Notes under the pieces: model-generated
Told to the model about the DNA's origin: nothing
Database searches by the model: none
Seen by the model: the letters and a program-made list of their open reading frames with translations, nothing else
Position numbers and translations under genes: made by a program
Shown: positions 8,570 through 17,556 of the stretch, in pieces
How positions within the stretch are numbered: position 1 is the stretch's first letter
Layout: every line of letters starts with the position of its first letter
Assembly (NCBI RefSeq): GCF_000413055.1
Contig: NZ_KE332518.1
Span: forward strand, 1,985,583 to 2,049,582
DNA from: Treponema maltophilum ATCC 51939
Lineage (GTDB): Bacteria; Spirochaetota; Spirochaetia; Treponematales; Treponemataceae
Length of the DNA stretch: 64,000 bases
Reading direction: 5' to 3'

Positions 8570-9802
8570 CTGGCAGGCGATTATTCAAAACACTTTTTAA
8601 TGACGTGCGACGACGTAAAAAATTACGTTGCGCAAAAGCTCCGCTATTTCGAAAAGGGCGCCGAGCTTGAATGCGCGGAAATCGGCGACGGGAACATCAA
8701 TTACGTGTTCAAAATTACCGACAAAAAAACGGGAAAATCCCTTGTGATTAAACAGGCCGACACAAAGCTGCGCTCTTCGGGACGCAAACTGGACGTAAAG
8801 CGCAGTAAAATCGAAGCCGAAATCCTTGCCGTTCAAAACACGCTTGCACCGGCAATGGTGCCGAAGGTTTACTGTTACGATGAAGCTATGTGCGCGCTGT
8901 GCATGGAAGATATTTCCGCATACAAAAATCTGCGCACGGAGATGCTCAAAGGAAAAACCTTTCCCGCTTTTGCCGACCGTATTTCAACCTTTTTAGCCGA
9001 CACGCTTTTACCGACCGCCGATGTTGCGGCGGACACGGCAGCCGACCGCGCGTTCAAAAAAGAGCGGGTGCGCCTGTTCACGAATATCGAATTATGCGAC
9101 ATTACCGAAGATTTGGTGCTGACCGAACCCTACGACGATTATAAGGGACGCAACGTCATCACAAAAGGCAATGAAGAATTCGTGCAAAAGCATTTGTACC
9201 GCAACGAAAAATTGAAAGCTGAAGTCGGCATGCTGCGTAATGCATTTATGAACAATGCGCAAGCACTTATTCACGGCGATTTACATTCCGGCTCGATTTT
9301 TATAAATAAAAACGGCATAAAAGTAATCGACCCCGAATTCGCCTTTTACGGCCCGATGGGCTACGATATAGGAAACGTTATCGGCAATATGTTTTTTGCC
9401 CTCGCATACGCCGTTTTTGCAAAACCGGAGCGTACCGAATTTATCGCATGGGCGGAACGGACGATTGCCGACATTGTCGACGGAAGCGCGCAAAAGCTTT
9501 CGGAAAAATACGATGCCGTCGTACATTTTCCGCTTTACAACGGGCTTTTCAAAAAGCGCTATCTTGCGCAAATCGCATCCGATTCGATCGGCTTTGCCGG
9601 AACGGAAATAATCAGGCGCGTCGTCGGGGATGCAAAGGTTGCGGAACTTACTTCGGTAACGGATACGTCCGTAAAGATTCCGATGGAACGCGCCCTTATT
9701 GCAACGGGTGAAAAGCTTATTATGTCGCGCGCGAAAAAGCATACGGGAAGCGATCTTGTACGCATGTTTTACAGCGCGGCAGCGGTACATAAAATCCGAT
9801 AA
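8570..9802 (+). CDS. mtnK: methylthioribose kinase, probable CTG start
   Basis: MtnK phosphorylates 5-methylthioribose (or 5-deoxyribose) at C1 in salvage of SAM by-products. The protein kinase-like fold shows EIGDGNINYVF, the catalytic loop HGDLHSGSIF (His235-His239) and the metal aspartate in DPEFAFYGPMGYD (Asp254). The first ATG in frame is at 8600 but has no ribosome-binding site. CTG at 8570 lies 6 nt after AGGAG and adds ten residues ending YSKHFLMT, which resembles the usual MtnK N terminus as I remember it. No ATG, GTG or TTG lies between the upstream in-frame stop and 8600, so CTG initiation is proposed. mtnA and an aldolase follow on the same strand. Confidence 0.9.
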   Translation: MAGDYSKHFLMTCDDVKNYVAQKLRYFEKGAELECAEIGDGNINYVFKITDKKTGKSLVIKQADTKLRSSGRKLDVKRSKIEAEILAVQNTLAPAMVPKVYCYDEAMCALCMEDISAYKNLRTEMLKGKTFPAFADRISTFLADTLLPTADVAADTAADRAFKKERVRLFTNIELCDITEDLVLTEPYDDYKGRNVITKGNEEFVQKHLYRNEKLKAEVGMLRNAFMNNAQALIHGDLHSGSIFINKNGIKVIDPEFAFYGPMGYDIGNVIGNMFFALAYAVFAKPERTEFIAWAERTIADIVDGSAQKLSEKYDAVVHFPLYNGLFKKRYLAQIASDSIGFAGTEIIRRVVGDAKVAELTSVTDTSVKIPMERALIATGEKLIMSRAKKHTGSDLVRMFYSAAAVHKIR

Positions 9803-9892
9803 AAGTGCGCAGTCGGGCGGCGCGGCCTTAAACGGCGGCATTGTCGCACAAAGAACGGCACTGTTGCGGCCGAAAAACATGAGCGGGAGAAT

Positions 9893-10996
9893 ATGATGAA
9901 AAGAGAAGACGAAGGCTTGGCATTTTTGCTCAAATACGAAAACATCGCGTGGTACGAAAAAGGAGCGGTGCGCATTCTCGACAGAAGAATCTATCCCGTT
10001 AAAACCGAATTCGTTACGTGTACCGATTATACAGAAGTCGCGCAGGCGATCCGCGATATGGTAACGCAAAGCGCCGGCCCCTACCTTGCCGCCGCAATGG
10101 GCATGGCTTTGGCGGCGTATCAGGCGGTACACGCGAACGTAAGCGCGAAAAACGCCGACGCCGCAGGCATATGTGCATACTGCGAAAAAGCCGCCTACGA
10201 CTTATCGCACGCGCGGCCGACAACGGTCGAACAAATGAAAAGTATCGTCGAAGGTTCTCTTAACGTCATAAAAAAATATGCCGGCACCGCGTCGGCCGAC
10301 GAAATCGTTCAAGCGGCGTTCGAGTATGCATTCAATTATGTAAACGGCAATTATAAAAAATACGCCGTTATCGGCGCACACACGGCCGATTTGATTCCGC
10401 AAAACGGCACCGTCATAACCCAATGCTTTGCGGATACCGTCACGGGAACCATGCTGCGCTCATGCAAAGAATCCGGAAAAAACGTACGCATTATTTGCGC
10501 GGAAACGCGGCCGTATTTTCAAGGCTCGCGCCTAACGGCAAGCGTCGCATGCGATATGGGCTTTCCCGTAACGGTTATAACCGACAACATGTGCGCCTTT
10601 ACGATGAAGGCAAAAAACGTCGACCTGTTTACGTCGGCATCCGACGTCATCACAATCGACGGACACATCGTCAATAAGGTCGGCACCTTTCAAATGGCGC
10701 TCGCCGCACGCTACTACGACATCCCCTATTATGTTACCGGAACGCCCGACCCCAAGCATGCCGACCTTTCAACCGTAACGATCGAAGAACGCGACGGGGA
10801 TGCGGTGCTGAAAGCATGGGACGCAAGAATAACGATGGACGGCGTAAAAGGCTATTATCCCGCGTTCGACATTACGCCTCCGGAACTGTGCAGCGGAGTC
10901 GTTACGGAACTGGGCGTATATGAGCCGCACCGCTTAGCCGATTATCTGAAAGATTCAAAAAAAAGAGATAAAAACGGGCACCTAACGGAGGAGTAA
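9893..10996 (+). CDS. mtnA: S-methyl-5-thioribose-1-phosphate isomerase-like protein (eIF2B-related)
   Basis: MtnA isomerises methylthioribose-1-phosphate to the ribulose form. This 367-residue protein has the eIF2B/MtnA fold, with the proposed catalytic cysteine in TQCFADT (Cys178), the ETRPYFQGSRLTA loop and the catalytic aspartate in SDVITIDGHIVNKVGT (Asp251). Around these residues it departs from classical MtnA, which has THCN and GADRI-NGD at these places, so it belongs to a divergent branch; an isomerase for 5-deoxyribose-1-phosphate is possible. GGGAG precedes the ATG. The aldolase gene starts 5 nt after its stop. Confidence 0.82.
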   Translation: MMKREDEGLAFLLKYENIAWYEKGAVRILDRRIYPVKTEFVTCTDYTEVAQAIRDMVTQSAGPYLAAAMGMALAAYQAVHANVSAKNADAAGICAYCEKAAYDLSHARPTTVEQMKSIVEGSLNVIKKYAGTASADEIVQAAFEYAFNYVNGNYKKYAVIGAHTADLIPQNGTVITQCFADTVTGTMLRSCKESGKNVRIICAETRPYFQGSRLTASVACDMGFPVTVITDNMCAFTMKAKNVDLFTSASDVITIDGHIVNKVGTFQMALAARYYDIPYYVTGTPDPKHADLSTVTIEERDGDAVLKAWDARITMDGVKGYYPAFDITPPELCSGVVTELGVYEPHRLADYLKDSKKRDKNGHLTEE

Positions 10997-11000
10997 AACG

Positions 11001-11642
11001 ATGGGAAAACTTGAGTATTACGAAGAACGGGCGCTTGTCGCGTCTTACATGAAGCGGCTGTACGACCGCCGACTTACGACGATAAGCGGCGGCAATATCA
11101 GTTTGCGGTTGGATGAAGAAAAGTTCTGCATAACGCCGTCCGGCCTCGACAAGGGTAATTTGACGCCCGAAGTAATCGCGCTGGTTAAATTCGACGGAAC
11201 GAATTTGACGCCGTATATAAAACTCAGCATCGAAACGGAAATGCACCGGCTGGCGCTGCTTGCCCGATCCGACATGCAGGCCGTCGTGCACGCACATCCG
11301 GTATACGCAAGCGCCTTTTCGACCGTCATGCCCTGTTCGCTTAATACGAAACTGACGGCCGAAGCGTATTTTATGCTGGGCGAGGTTGTAAACGTTCCGT
11401 ATAAACGCATGGGAACAAACGATTTGGCGCAAAGCGTCGCCGAGCACATAAAAACGCATAATGCCTTGCTTATGGAAAACCACGGCGTTATCACCGTCGG
11501 AACGGAATTGTTGAGCGCCTTCGACCGCATCGAACTGCTCGAACAGGCGGCGATGATGACCTGCATAGCGTCCGGCTTGCCCGGCAGCCATAATCTTACA
11601 GCCGAACGGATAAAAGAATTGGACGACATGAAAAAAAGCTGA
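11001..11642 (+). CDS. class II aldolase/adducin family protein, probable methylthioribulose/deoxyribulose-1-phosphate aldolase
   Basis: A 213-residue zinc aldolase of the L-fuculose-phosphate type. SGGNISLR is the phosphate-binding loop, ITPSGLDKGNL follows, the zinc histidines lie in VVHAHPVYA, the catalytic acid is in ETEMHRL, and a late histidine in MENHGVITVG completes the metal site. Placed directly after mtnK and mtnA, it most likely splits the ribulose-1-phosphate product into dihydroxyacetone phosphate and a (methylthio)acetaldehyde, the known DHAP-shunt arrangement. GGAGG precedes the ATG. Substrate preference between methylthio and deoxy forms cannot be told. Confidence 0.86.
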   Translation: MGKLEYYEERALVASYMKRLYDRRLTTISGGNISLRLDEEKFCITPSGLDKGNLTPEVIALVKFDGTNLTPYIKLSIETEMHRLALLARSDMQAVVHAHPVYASAFSTVMPCSLNTKLTAEAYFMLGEVVNVPYKRMGTNDLAQSVAEHIKTHNALLMENHGVITVGTELLSAFDRIELLEQAAMMTCIASGLPGSHNLTAERIKELDDMKKS

Positions 11643-11725
11643 AAATCGCGGAAAACGAGTTTGCGAAGTGCAGCCGAGCGACATGAGCGCAGCGGATTGC
11701 CCGGCCGACCGCATTTTCGCTTGCA

Positions 11726-11754
11726 TTGACAGACTTTGTCGAACGCTATATGCT
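11726..11754 (+). promoter_or_regulatory. sigma-70 promoter of thrS
   Basis: TTGACA (11726-11731) and TATGCT (11749-11754) are 17 nt apart. The predicted transcript starts near 11761, leaving about 37 nt before the thrS start at 11798. There is no room for a T-box leader. Confidence 0.75.
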
Positions 11755-11797
11755 GTAGTACCGCCGCAGGATGTATCTGCGGGATAAAGGATTATGT

Positions 11798-13552
11798 ATG
11801 AACAATGAAGAAAAATTCAGCAGGGTGAACACTATCCGTCATAGTGCGGCCCACGTTATGGCGTCGGCGGTTTTAAAGCTTTTCCCCGGCACGAAGCTCG
11901 CGATCGGGCCGGCGATAGATACGGGCTTTTATTACGATTTTGATTTAAGCCGCCCGATTAAAGAAGAAGATTTGGGCGCAATCGAAAAAGAAATGCGCCG
12001 GATTTTATCGGTCAATTGCGACTTTGTAAAAAAGACGATAAGCCGGGCTGAGGCTTTACAGTTGTTTGCCGACCAGCCGTACAAGCTGGAACTGATTAAC
12101 GATTTGCCCGAAGACGAACAAATATCGATATACACAAACGGTGATTTTACCGACCTGTGCCGCGGCCCCCACGTCGCAAACACAAAAGAAATAAACGCGC
12201 AATCTTTTAAATTGATTAAAACCGCAGGCGCTTATTGGCGCGGAGATGTAAAGCGTCCCATGCTTACGCGCATTTACGCGGCCGCTTTCGAAAAGCCGAA
12301 CGAACTCAAAGAATATCTTGTAATGCTCGAAGAAGCCGAAAAGCGCGACCACCGCAAAATCGGCAAGCAGCTCGATTTGTTCCATATAGACGAGGACAAT
12401 CCCGGTCAAATCTTTTGGCACCCCGACGGCTGGACGATTTATCGGATTATCGAAGATTACGTGCGCGAAAAAATAAAAGAAGACGGTTATGTGGAAGTAA
12501 AAACACCGTTTATAATGCCGCGCTCTTTGTGGGAACGTTCGGGGCACTGGGCAAAATATCAGGAAAACATGTTTATCACCGAAAGCGAAAAGCGCTTGTT
12601 CGCCCTTAAGCCGATGAACTGCCCCGGACACGTGGAAATATTCAAACAAAAAATCCGCTCGTACAAGGACTTGCCGCTGCGCATGGCCGAATTCGGTTCC
12701 TGTACGCGCAATGAAGCTTCCGGCGCTTTGCACGGCATTATGCGCGTGCGCGGCTTTGTGCAGGACGATGCGCACATCTTTTGTACCGAAGAGCAAATCG
12801 GCGAAGAAGTCGCGCGCTTTTGTCATCTTTTAAAAGCGATGTATAAGGATTTCGGTTTCGACGAAGATAAGATTCTCGTTAAATTTTCAACGCGCCCCGA
12901 ACAGCGCATCGGCGACGACGCCACATGGGATCGTGCCGAAAAAGCGCTGGCCGATGCGACCGCGGCCGCGGGGTTAACCTACAAGCTGCAGCCGGGAGAA
13001 GGCGCCTTTTACGGACCGAAGTTGGAGTTCACCTTAGTGGACGCGCTCGGCCGCGAATGGCAATGCGGAACGATTCAAGTCGATTATCAGCTGCCGTCGG
13101 CGGAACGCTTGAACGCCGAATACGTCGGCGAAGATAATCAAAAACACCATCCTGTTATGCTGCACCGCGCCGTACTCGGTTCTTTGGAACGCTTTATCGG
13201 CATTCTCATAGAAAACTACGCCGGCGCACTGCCCGCATGGCTGCAGTACAAACAGGCGGTCGTCATACCCGTTTCGCCGGCTGCCGAAAGCTATGCGCAA
13301 TCCGTGTTCGAACAAATCAAAAAAGCGGGAATCCGCGCCGACATCAATGTGGGCAGCGACCGCATCAACGGCAAAATCAAAACCGCCCAGCTTAAAAAAA
13401 TTCCGTACATGCTTGTTGCGGGCGAAAAAGAAGCCGCCGACGGCACGGTCGCCGTGCGCTTTAGAGACGGACAGGATCAACGGATTATGAAAATCACCGA
13501 ATTTATCGATTACGTAAAAGACAAAACGGCGACCCGTTTTGCAGGGATATAA
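11798..13552 (+). CDS. thrS: threonine-tRNA ligase lacking the TGS domain
   Basis: Charges tRNA-Thr. At 584 residues it is about 60 shorter than typical ThrS: the N-terminal TGS domain is absent and the protein begins directly with the editing domain ([10 protein letters not shown] zinc-like Hxxx[10 protein letters not shown] and AGAYWRGD). The class II core has NCPGHVEIF and MLHRAVLGS, supplying Cys, His and His zinc ligands, and the C terminus is the anticodon-binding domain. The ATG at 11798 is chosen because AAAGGA lies 6 nt upstream and the promoter leaves almost no leader for the earlier in-frame ATG at 11771. pepP follows closely. Confidence 0.95.
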   Translation: MNNEEKFSRVNTIRHSAAHVMASAVLKLFPGTKLAIGPAIDTGFYYDFDLSRPIKEEDLGAIEKEMRRILSVNCDFVKKTISRAEALQLFADQPYKLELINDLPEDEQISIYTNGDFTDLCRGPHVANTKEINAQSFKLIKTAGAYWRGDVKRPMLTRIYAAAFEKPNELKEYLVMLEEAEKRDHRKIGKQLDLFHIDEDNPGQIFWHPDGWTIYRIIEDYVREKIKEDGYVEVKTPFIMPRSLWERSGHWAKYQENMFITESEKRLFALKPMNCPGHVEIFKQKIRSYKDLPLRMAEFGSCTRNEASGALHGIMRVRGFVQDDAHIFCTEEQIGEEVARFCHLLKAMYKDFGFDEDKILVKFSTRPEQRIGDDATWDRAEKALADATAAAGLTYKLQPGEGAFYGPKLEFTLVDALGREWQCGTIQVDYQLPSAERLNAEYVGEDNQKHHPVMLHRAVLGSLERFIGILIENYAGALPAWLQYKQAVVIPVSPAAESYAQSVFEQIKKAGIRADINVGSDRINGKIKTAQLKKIPYMLVAGEKEAADGTVAVRFRDGQDQRIMKITEFIDYVKDKTATRFAGI

Positions 13553-13568
13553 TTTACAGGAATATACT

Positions 13569-15326
13569 ATGACAGTACCGCAAAGGCTTGCCGCACTCAG
13601 GCAAAAAATGAAAGAACATGGCTTCGCGGCTTACGTGATTCCCACCGCCGATCCGCACTTATGCGAATATGTGCCCGCCCACTATAAAACGCGCGAATAT
13701 ATTTCGGGCTTTACCGGCTCGGCCGGCACCGTCGCCGTAACGGCCGATAAAGCGGGTTTGTGGACCGACGGGCGCTACTTTTTGCAAGCCGAAAAACAGC
13801 TGGCCGGTTCGGGCATCGAACTGTTCAAAATGGACGAAAAAGGCGTTCCGACCTTAAACGCGTTTTTAAAGTCAGTTTTAAAACCGAACGATAAGGTCGG
13901 CATAGACGGCAAAACGCTTTCGGTGCAAAACTATGAGAGCATGAAAGAAGAACTCGATCCGATAACAATCGCAACGGACGCGGATTTAATCGGCGATATT
14001 TGGCAGGATCGCCCCGAAGCGCTGATGAGCGACGTTTTTATCCTCGGCGAAATGTATACGGGAAAAAGCGCCCGCGACAAAACCGAACAAGTGCGCTCCG
14101 CCCTTAAAGAAAAAGGAGCCGACTCGACGATTATCGGAGCGCTTGAAGACGTGTGCTGGCTTTTTAACATACGCGCGCACGACATTGCGTATAATCCGGT
14201 TGCAACCGCTTATGCGCTCGTAACGGCAAAGCAAGCGATACTTTTTATCAATAAAAAACAGCTGAATGCCGAATCGGAAAAATATCTTCGCGCGCAGGGC
14301 GTTGCGATTATGCCCTATGAAGCGGTTTTTGCCGAAGCGGCAAAACTTACCGGAACCGTGTATATGGACCCCGCGCGCACAAACGTTTATTTGCGCGACA
14401 AAATAAAAGCGCGCATCATAAAAGGCTTGAACTTTACGACGGCTTTAAAAGCGGTAAAGAATTCGGTCGAGCTTCGCAACATCGATGAGGCAATGGAAAA
14501 AGACGGCGCGGCGATGGTTAAGATTTTGCGCTGGATCGAACAAAATGCATCTTCGGGCATTACCGAATGTGATGTAAGCGAAAAACTGCTCGAGTTCCGT
14601 GCGCAGGGCAAAGACTTTATCGAAGCGAGCTTCGAAACCATAGCGGGCTACGGATCGAACGGAGCGATTATCCACTATGCGCCGCACAAAGAATCCTGCG
14701 CAAAGCTTAAACCGAAAAGTTTTTTGCTCTTGGACAGCGGCGGACATTACTTAAACGGTACTACCGACATTACGCGCACCGTTGCGCTCGGTCCGCTTAC
14801 AAAAGAAGAAAAAGAAAACTATACGCTCGTTTTAAAATCGCATATACGCTTGGCATGCGCGAAATTCAAAGCGGGCGCAACCGGCCTTTCGCTCGATACG
14901 ATCGCGCGCGAATGCTTGTGGGACAGGGGAAAGGATTACAACCACGGAACCGGACACGGTGTCGGCTTTGTTTTGGCCGTGCATGAAGGTCCGCAGTCGA
15001 TTTCAAAACGCTATATAAACGAACCTTTAAAGCTCGGCATGCTCACATCGAACGAGCCCGGCTTATATATCGAAAACAAACACGGCATCCGCATCGAAAA
15101 TCTTGTCGTAACCGTTCCCTTTATGCAAACCGAACACGGAGACTTCTACCGCTTCAAAACCGTCACGCTGTGCCCCATAGACACGCGGCCGATTGTGAGC
15201 GGTATTTTGTCCGAAGAAGAAAAGGCGTGGCTGAACGATTACCACAAAGAAGTTTTCAAACGGCTTTTGCCCTATTTGGACGGCGCGCACAAAAGTTTTT
15301 TACGTGAAAAAACCGCAAAGATATAA
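13569..15326 (+). CDS. Xaa-Pro aminopeptidase (M24B)
   Basis: A 585-residue cytoplasmic aminopeptidase P family protein with two creatinase N-like domains (ADPHLCEYVP, GLWTDGRYFLQAE) and a C-terminal pita-bread domain. The dinuclear metal ligands are visible in LLLDSGGHY, GTTDITRTVAL, HGTGHGVGF, SNEPGLYIE and GIRIENLV. It removes N-terminal residues preceding proline, useful for peptide feeding. The frame extends upstream into thrS, but AGGA lies 8 nt before the ATG at 13569, which gives the family's usual N terminus. It follows thrS by 16 nt and ends at a paired hairpin and a strong terminator. Confidence 0.93.
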   Translation: MTVPQRLAALRQKMKEHGFAAYVIPTADPHLCEYVPAHYKTREYISGFTGSAGTVAVTADKAGLWTDGRYFLQAEKQLAGSGIELFKMDEKGVPTLNAFLKSVLKPNDKVGIDGKTLSVQNYESMKEELDPITIATDADLIGDIWQDRPEALMSDVFILGEMYTGKSARDKTEQVRSALKEKGADSTIIGALEDVCWLFNIRAHDIAYNPVATAYALVTAKQAILFINKKQLNAESEKYLRAQGVAIMPYEAVFAEAAKLTGTVYMDPARTNVYLRDKIKARIIKGLNFTTALKAVKNSVELRNIDEAMEKDGAAMVKILRWIEQNASSGITECDVSEKLLEFRAQGKDFIEASFETIAGYGSNGAIIHYAPHKESCAKLKPKSFLLLDSGGHYLNGTTDITRTVALGPLTKEEKENYTLVLKSHIRLACAKFKAGATGLSLDTIARECLWDRGKDYNHGTGHGVGFVLAVHEGPQSISKRYINEPLKLGMLTSNEPGLYIENKHGIRIENLVVTVPFMQTEHGDFYRFKTVTLCPIDTRPIVSGILSEEEKAWLNDYHKEVFKRLLPYLDGAHKSFLREKTAKI

Positions 15327-15407
15327 GGCATCTCGAAAAACCGACCTTGAGCGACTTTTTCGAGATGCCGACGAGTTGTAACTCGCTGTATTGTCGCGAG
15401 TTACAAC
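15327..15407. repeat. paired-hairpin element (copy B)
   Basis: Two perfect inverted repeats follow the pepP stop at once: a 14-bp stem, GGCATCTCGAAAAA with its complement at 15356-15369, and a 12-bp stem, GTTGTAACTCGC/GCGAGTTACAAC (15375-15386, 15396-15407). A degenerate copy in reverse orientation lies at about 56695-56786. Confidence 0.78.
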
Positions 15408-15440
15408 ATCGTATTTTTAAAGTTACCTCTAAAAATTAAA

Positions 15441-15471
15441 AACGCCGCATCGATTACGCGGCGTTTTTTTT
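15441..15471 (+). terminator. intrinsic terminator after pepP
   Basis: The stem AACGCCGC/GCGGCGTT with an 8-9 nt loop runs straight into a T tract (15464-15471). It ends the thrS-pepP transcript and stands between it and the oppositely oriented tRNA-Leu. Confidence 0.85.
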
Positions 15472-15497
15472 GCTGATGTATCTGTTACCTTTTTCTT

Positions 15498-15580
15498 TAC
15501 CGGCGAAGAGACTTGAACTCTTACACCCTCGCGAGCAATAGATTTTGAGTCTATCGTGTCTACCATTCCACCACGCCGGC
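15498..15580 (-). tRNA. tRNA-Leu (CAA)
   Basis: The 83-nt sequence folds as a class II tRNA. The acceptor arms are GCCGGCG and CGCCGGT with a terminal G-U pair, the D arm contains GGTGGAATGGTAGACAC, the anticodon loop CTCAAAA in a 5-bp stem gives anticodon CAA, there is a long variable arm, and the T loop is TTCAAGT. The discriminator base is A and CCA is not encoded. It has its own promoter upstream (15622-15650). Confidence 0.93.
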
Positions 15581-15621
15581 ACTATATATGCGGGAACCGA
15601 AGTTCCGAACGCAACTCAAGT

Positions 15622-15650
15622 ACTATAGCATAGGCACGCAAAAAAGTAAA
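15622..15650 (-). promoter_or_regulatory. promoter of tRNA-Leu
   Basis: On the minus strand TTTACT (15645-15650) and TATAGT (15622-15627) are 17 nt apart, about 42 nt upstream of the tRNA 5' end and just after the terminator of the small RNA candidate. Confidence 0.7.
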
Positions 15651-15673
15651 GACCCTAGATTTTCGGATGTAAA

Positions 15674-15696
15674 TAAAAAACCGCTCTTTCGAGCGG
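15674..15696 (-). terminator. intrinsic terminator of the small RNA candidate
   Basis: On the minus strand CCGCTC, a GAAA tetraloop and GAGCGG are followed by six T residues. Confidence 0.78.
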
Positions 15697-15739
15697 AGGT
15701 TGCCCCAAGAGGCGTACAATCGCTATACGCATTCGGACA
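15674..15739 (-). ncRNA. candidate small RNA of about 65 nt
   Basis: A strong promoter (15745-15773) and an intrinsic terminator (15674-15696) enclose only about 65 nt with no credible reading frame. The predicted RNA starts near 15739, forms a hairpin with arms GCGTA/TACGC, has a CCTC-rich single strand, and ends in the terminator stem CCGCTC-GAAA-GAGCGG plus a U run. It matches no tRNA, 6S, SRP or tmRNA that I recognise. It could be a trans-acting RNA or an attenuated leader fragment. Confidence 0.55.
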
Positions 15740-15744
15740 ATTGC

Positions 15745-15773
15745 AATATACGACCTTATTTATTATTTGTCAA
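15745..15773 (-). promoter_or_regulatory. promoter of the small RNA candidate
   Basis: On the minus strand TTGACA (15768-15773) and TATATT (15745-15750) are 17 nt apart: a full -35 and a five-of-six -10. Confidence 0.75.
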
Positions 15774-16095
15774 GCGTGAAAATTTACCCTAGTTTTTCTG
15801 AAATTTGATATAACTAGAAATCGGCAAAAACCGAAAGATTCGATATACGAGACTACAGATTTTGAATGATTCAAACGGAGGTCGGCTCGGAAGCTCTTTC
15901 CTGCTTTTAAGAGGGCGGGGCTTCAGCATGACGTAAGAACCTAAAAGAAAATATGCCTTTAAAAGAAAACGTGAAATAGAGGCCGTGAATGGCTTATGAG
16001 CGAAGCGAATCGCCTGAACGGCCTTTATTTCACGCCTCTATTCGGATGCGGGTAGTTTCTTTTGCTTACTTTTCGGTCAGGGTGAATTCCCGTGC
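15774..16095. other. gene-free spacer with a long hairpin
   Basis: No gene is supported here. The main structure is an interrupted inverted repeat at 15971-16033, with outer arms GTGAAATA/TATTTCAC-like and inner arms AGGCCGT/ACGGCCT around a purine-rich loop. The rest shows no promoter or RNA that I recognise. Confidence 0.5.
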
Positions 16096-17436
16096 CTATA
16101 CCAGTTTTCTGCATTCAAGGTAAAAGCGCTTTTCGCTCGCTTCGCCCATCGAAAAACTTTTGCGCGGCAAAGAACCGTATTTTTCCACCGTCGCAAAAAA
16201 GCTGTCTTTCGCTATGGGCGGAAACAAAATCGAAACCGTATCTTTTTGCTTTGCGAGCCGGAACACTTCGTCGGCGCCGTGAATAAAGTCGATCATTTCT
16301 TGTGAGCGGATAAATTCGTCCAAGACGGGCTGAAACACGCTGACGGCAAGCGCGTCCGTCGGTATGTTAAGACAGGTAAATCCGCCCTGTAAAGAAGCGA
16401 AGCCGAAAGCCGACGGCGATTGTTCAACCGTGCGCGCAAGTTCCGCGCCGTCTTTGCAGGGCGTCGGGGTGCCGCCCAATTTCGAATGTACAAAGCGAAT
16501 GAGGTCTTTGGCATCGGTGTTAAAAAGAACGCGGTGTATCGGCTCAAAGGTAAGGCCCTCGTCATACAGGTTGACGATTTCGACCAAGGCATAGCGCGCA
16601 GGATGATTTTTCAACCGGTCGGGAACCGCGGTATGCCCGTTTTTATCCGCCGGCGCTCCGGCAGTTTTTTTAAGATTTTCCCATACGGTTTTTGCCGTAG
16701 CCAAAGAATGGTTGCCGTCGCCGACCGCAAACATAAAAACCGAACCGTCGGCGGCTTTGTTTGCCTCTTCGATCGCGCAAAGGCTTTCGCCCATATTGTC
16801 CATAGCCTTGCCGCCGGAAACCGCCCGGCCGGTTATGCGGCCTCCTTCCATCATAAGGTCAGTGTCGTAGACCGGTTTTTCTCCGCTTTGTTTAACGATT
16901 TCGCCGGTTTGTTCAATAAAGCGCCGCGCAGGATCGTTTACCAAAAGCATAATATGCGGCGCTTCCAAGGGCGCGCCTTCGCGGATCGCAACGCGCGGCG
17001 GAATGCGTTCCAAAATAGTCGCTTCGGTTGCGCGTATTTTCGCTTTTTGTTCGGGACGCCAATCGTATGCTTCCAAATCGATCGCGGCGACCAAGCCCTT
17101 GCGGAGCCGGCCGTAAGACGTTTTCCGTTCGGTATATATGAAGGCATCAAGGGGCGGAGCAAAAACGCCGTTTGCAAGATAGTCGGCCATCGTGCGCTTT
17201 ATATCGTCCGTACGCCGCTCTTTTTCCGCCTGCGAAAGCGTGTTCAAATATATTTCGGGTAAAATGATGTGCAGTGCCGAAGGTTTCCCCTGTGCGATTT
17301 TTTCGGCTTTTTGCCAATAGTCTTTGTCCTGCGTGTATTGATCGCAAGCGACAACGGCCCATGATTTAAGGTCAATTCCCTTTGCCGGCAGCAGTATCTG
17401 CGGAACATGTAAAGCATATTTTTTTAACGATTCCAT
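16096..17436 (-). CDS. DUF1015 family protein
   Basis: A 446-residue cytoplasmic protein of the DUF1015 family. The hallmark N-terminal segment LKSWAVVACDQYTQD and the conserved VGDGNHSLATAK motif near residue 240 are both present. The biochemical function of the family is not established; some members sit near serine or amino-acid metabolism genes. A longer frame starts at 17463, but the family's N terminus begins near MESLKK, so 17436 is chosen. A TATACT box ends exactly 6 nt before this ATG, and there is no Shine-Dalgarno, which suggests a leaderless transcript. It diverges from rpoN. Confidence 0.86.
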   Translation of the reverse strand: MESLKKYALHVPQILLPAKGIDLKSWAVVACDQYTQDKDYWQKAEKIAQGKPSALHIILPEIYLNTLSQAEKERRTDDIKRTMADYLANGVFAPPLDAFIYTERKTSYGRLRKGLVAAIDLEAYDWRPEQKAKIRATEATILERIPPRVAIREGAPLEAPHIMLLVNDPARRFIEQTGEIVKQSGEKPVYDTDLMMEGGRITGRAVSGGKAMDNMGESLCAIEEANKAADGSVFMFAVGDGNHSLATAKTVWENLKKTAGAPADKNGHTAVPDRLKNHPARYALVEIVNLYDEGLTFEPIHRVLFNTDAKDLIRFVHSKLGGTPTPCKDGAELARTVEQSPSAFGFASLQGGFTCLNIPTDALAVSVFQPVLDEFIRSQEMIDFIHGADEVFRLAKQKDTVSILFPPIAKDSFFATVEKYGSLPRKSFSMGEASEKRFYLECRKLV

Positions 17437-17556
17437 GGCACGAGTATACCGCAAAAACGGCAAAATATGCTATACTGAATGTGCACCGGAAACGGTACGG
17501 AATAAGGCGTCTGCGATTGTAATTTTGTCCGCGGCGAAAAATTGAAGGAGGAGTGT

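Noticed and set aside
11643-11797. T-box leader for thrS
   Set aside because: The promoter leaves only about 37 nt of leader and no T-box motif is found.
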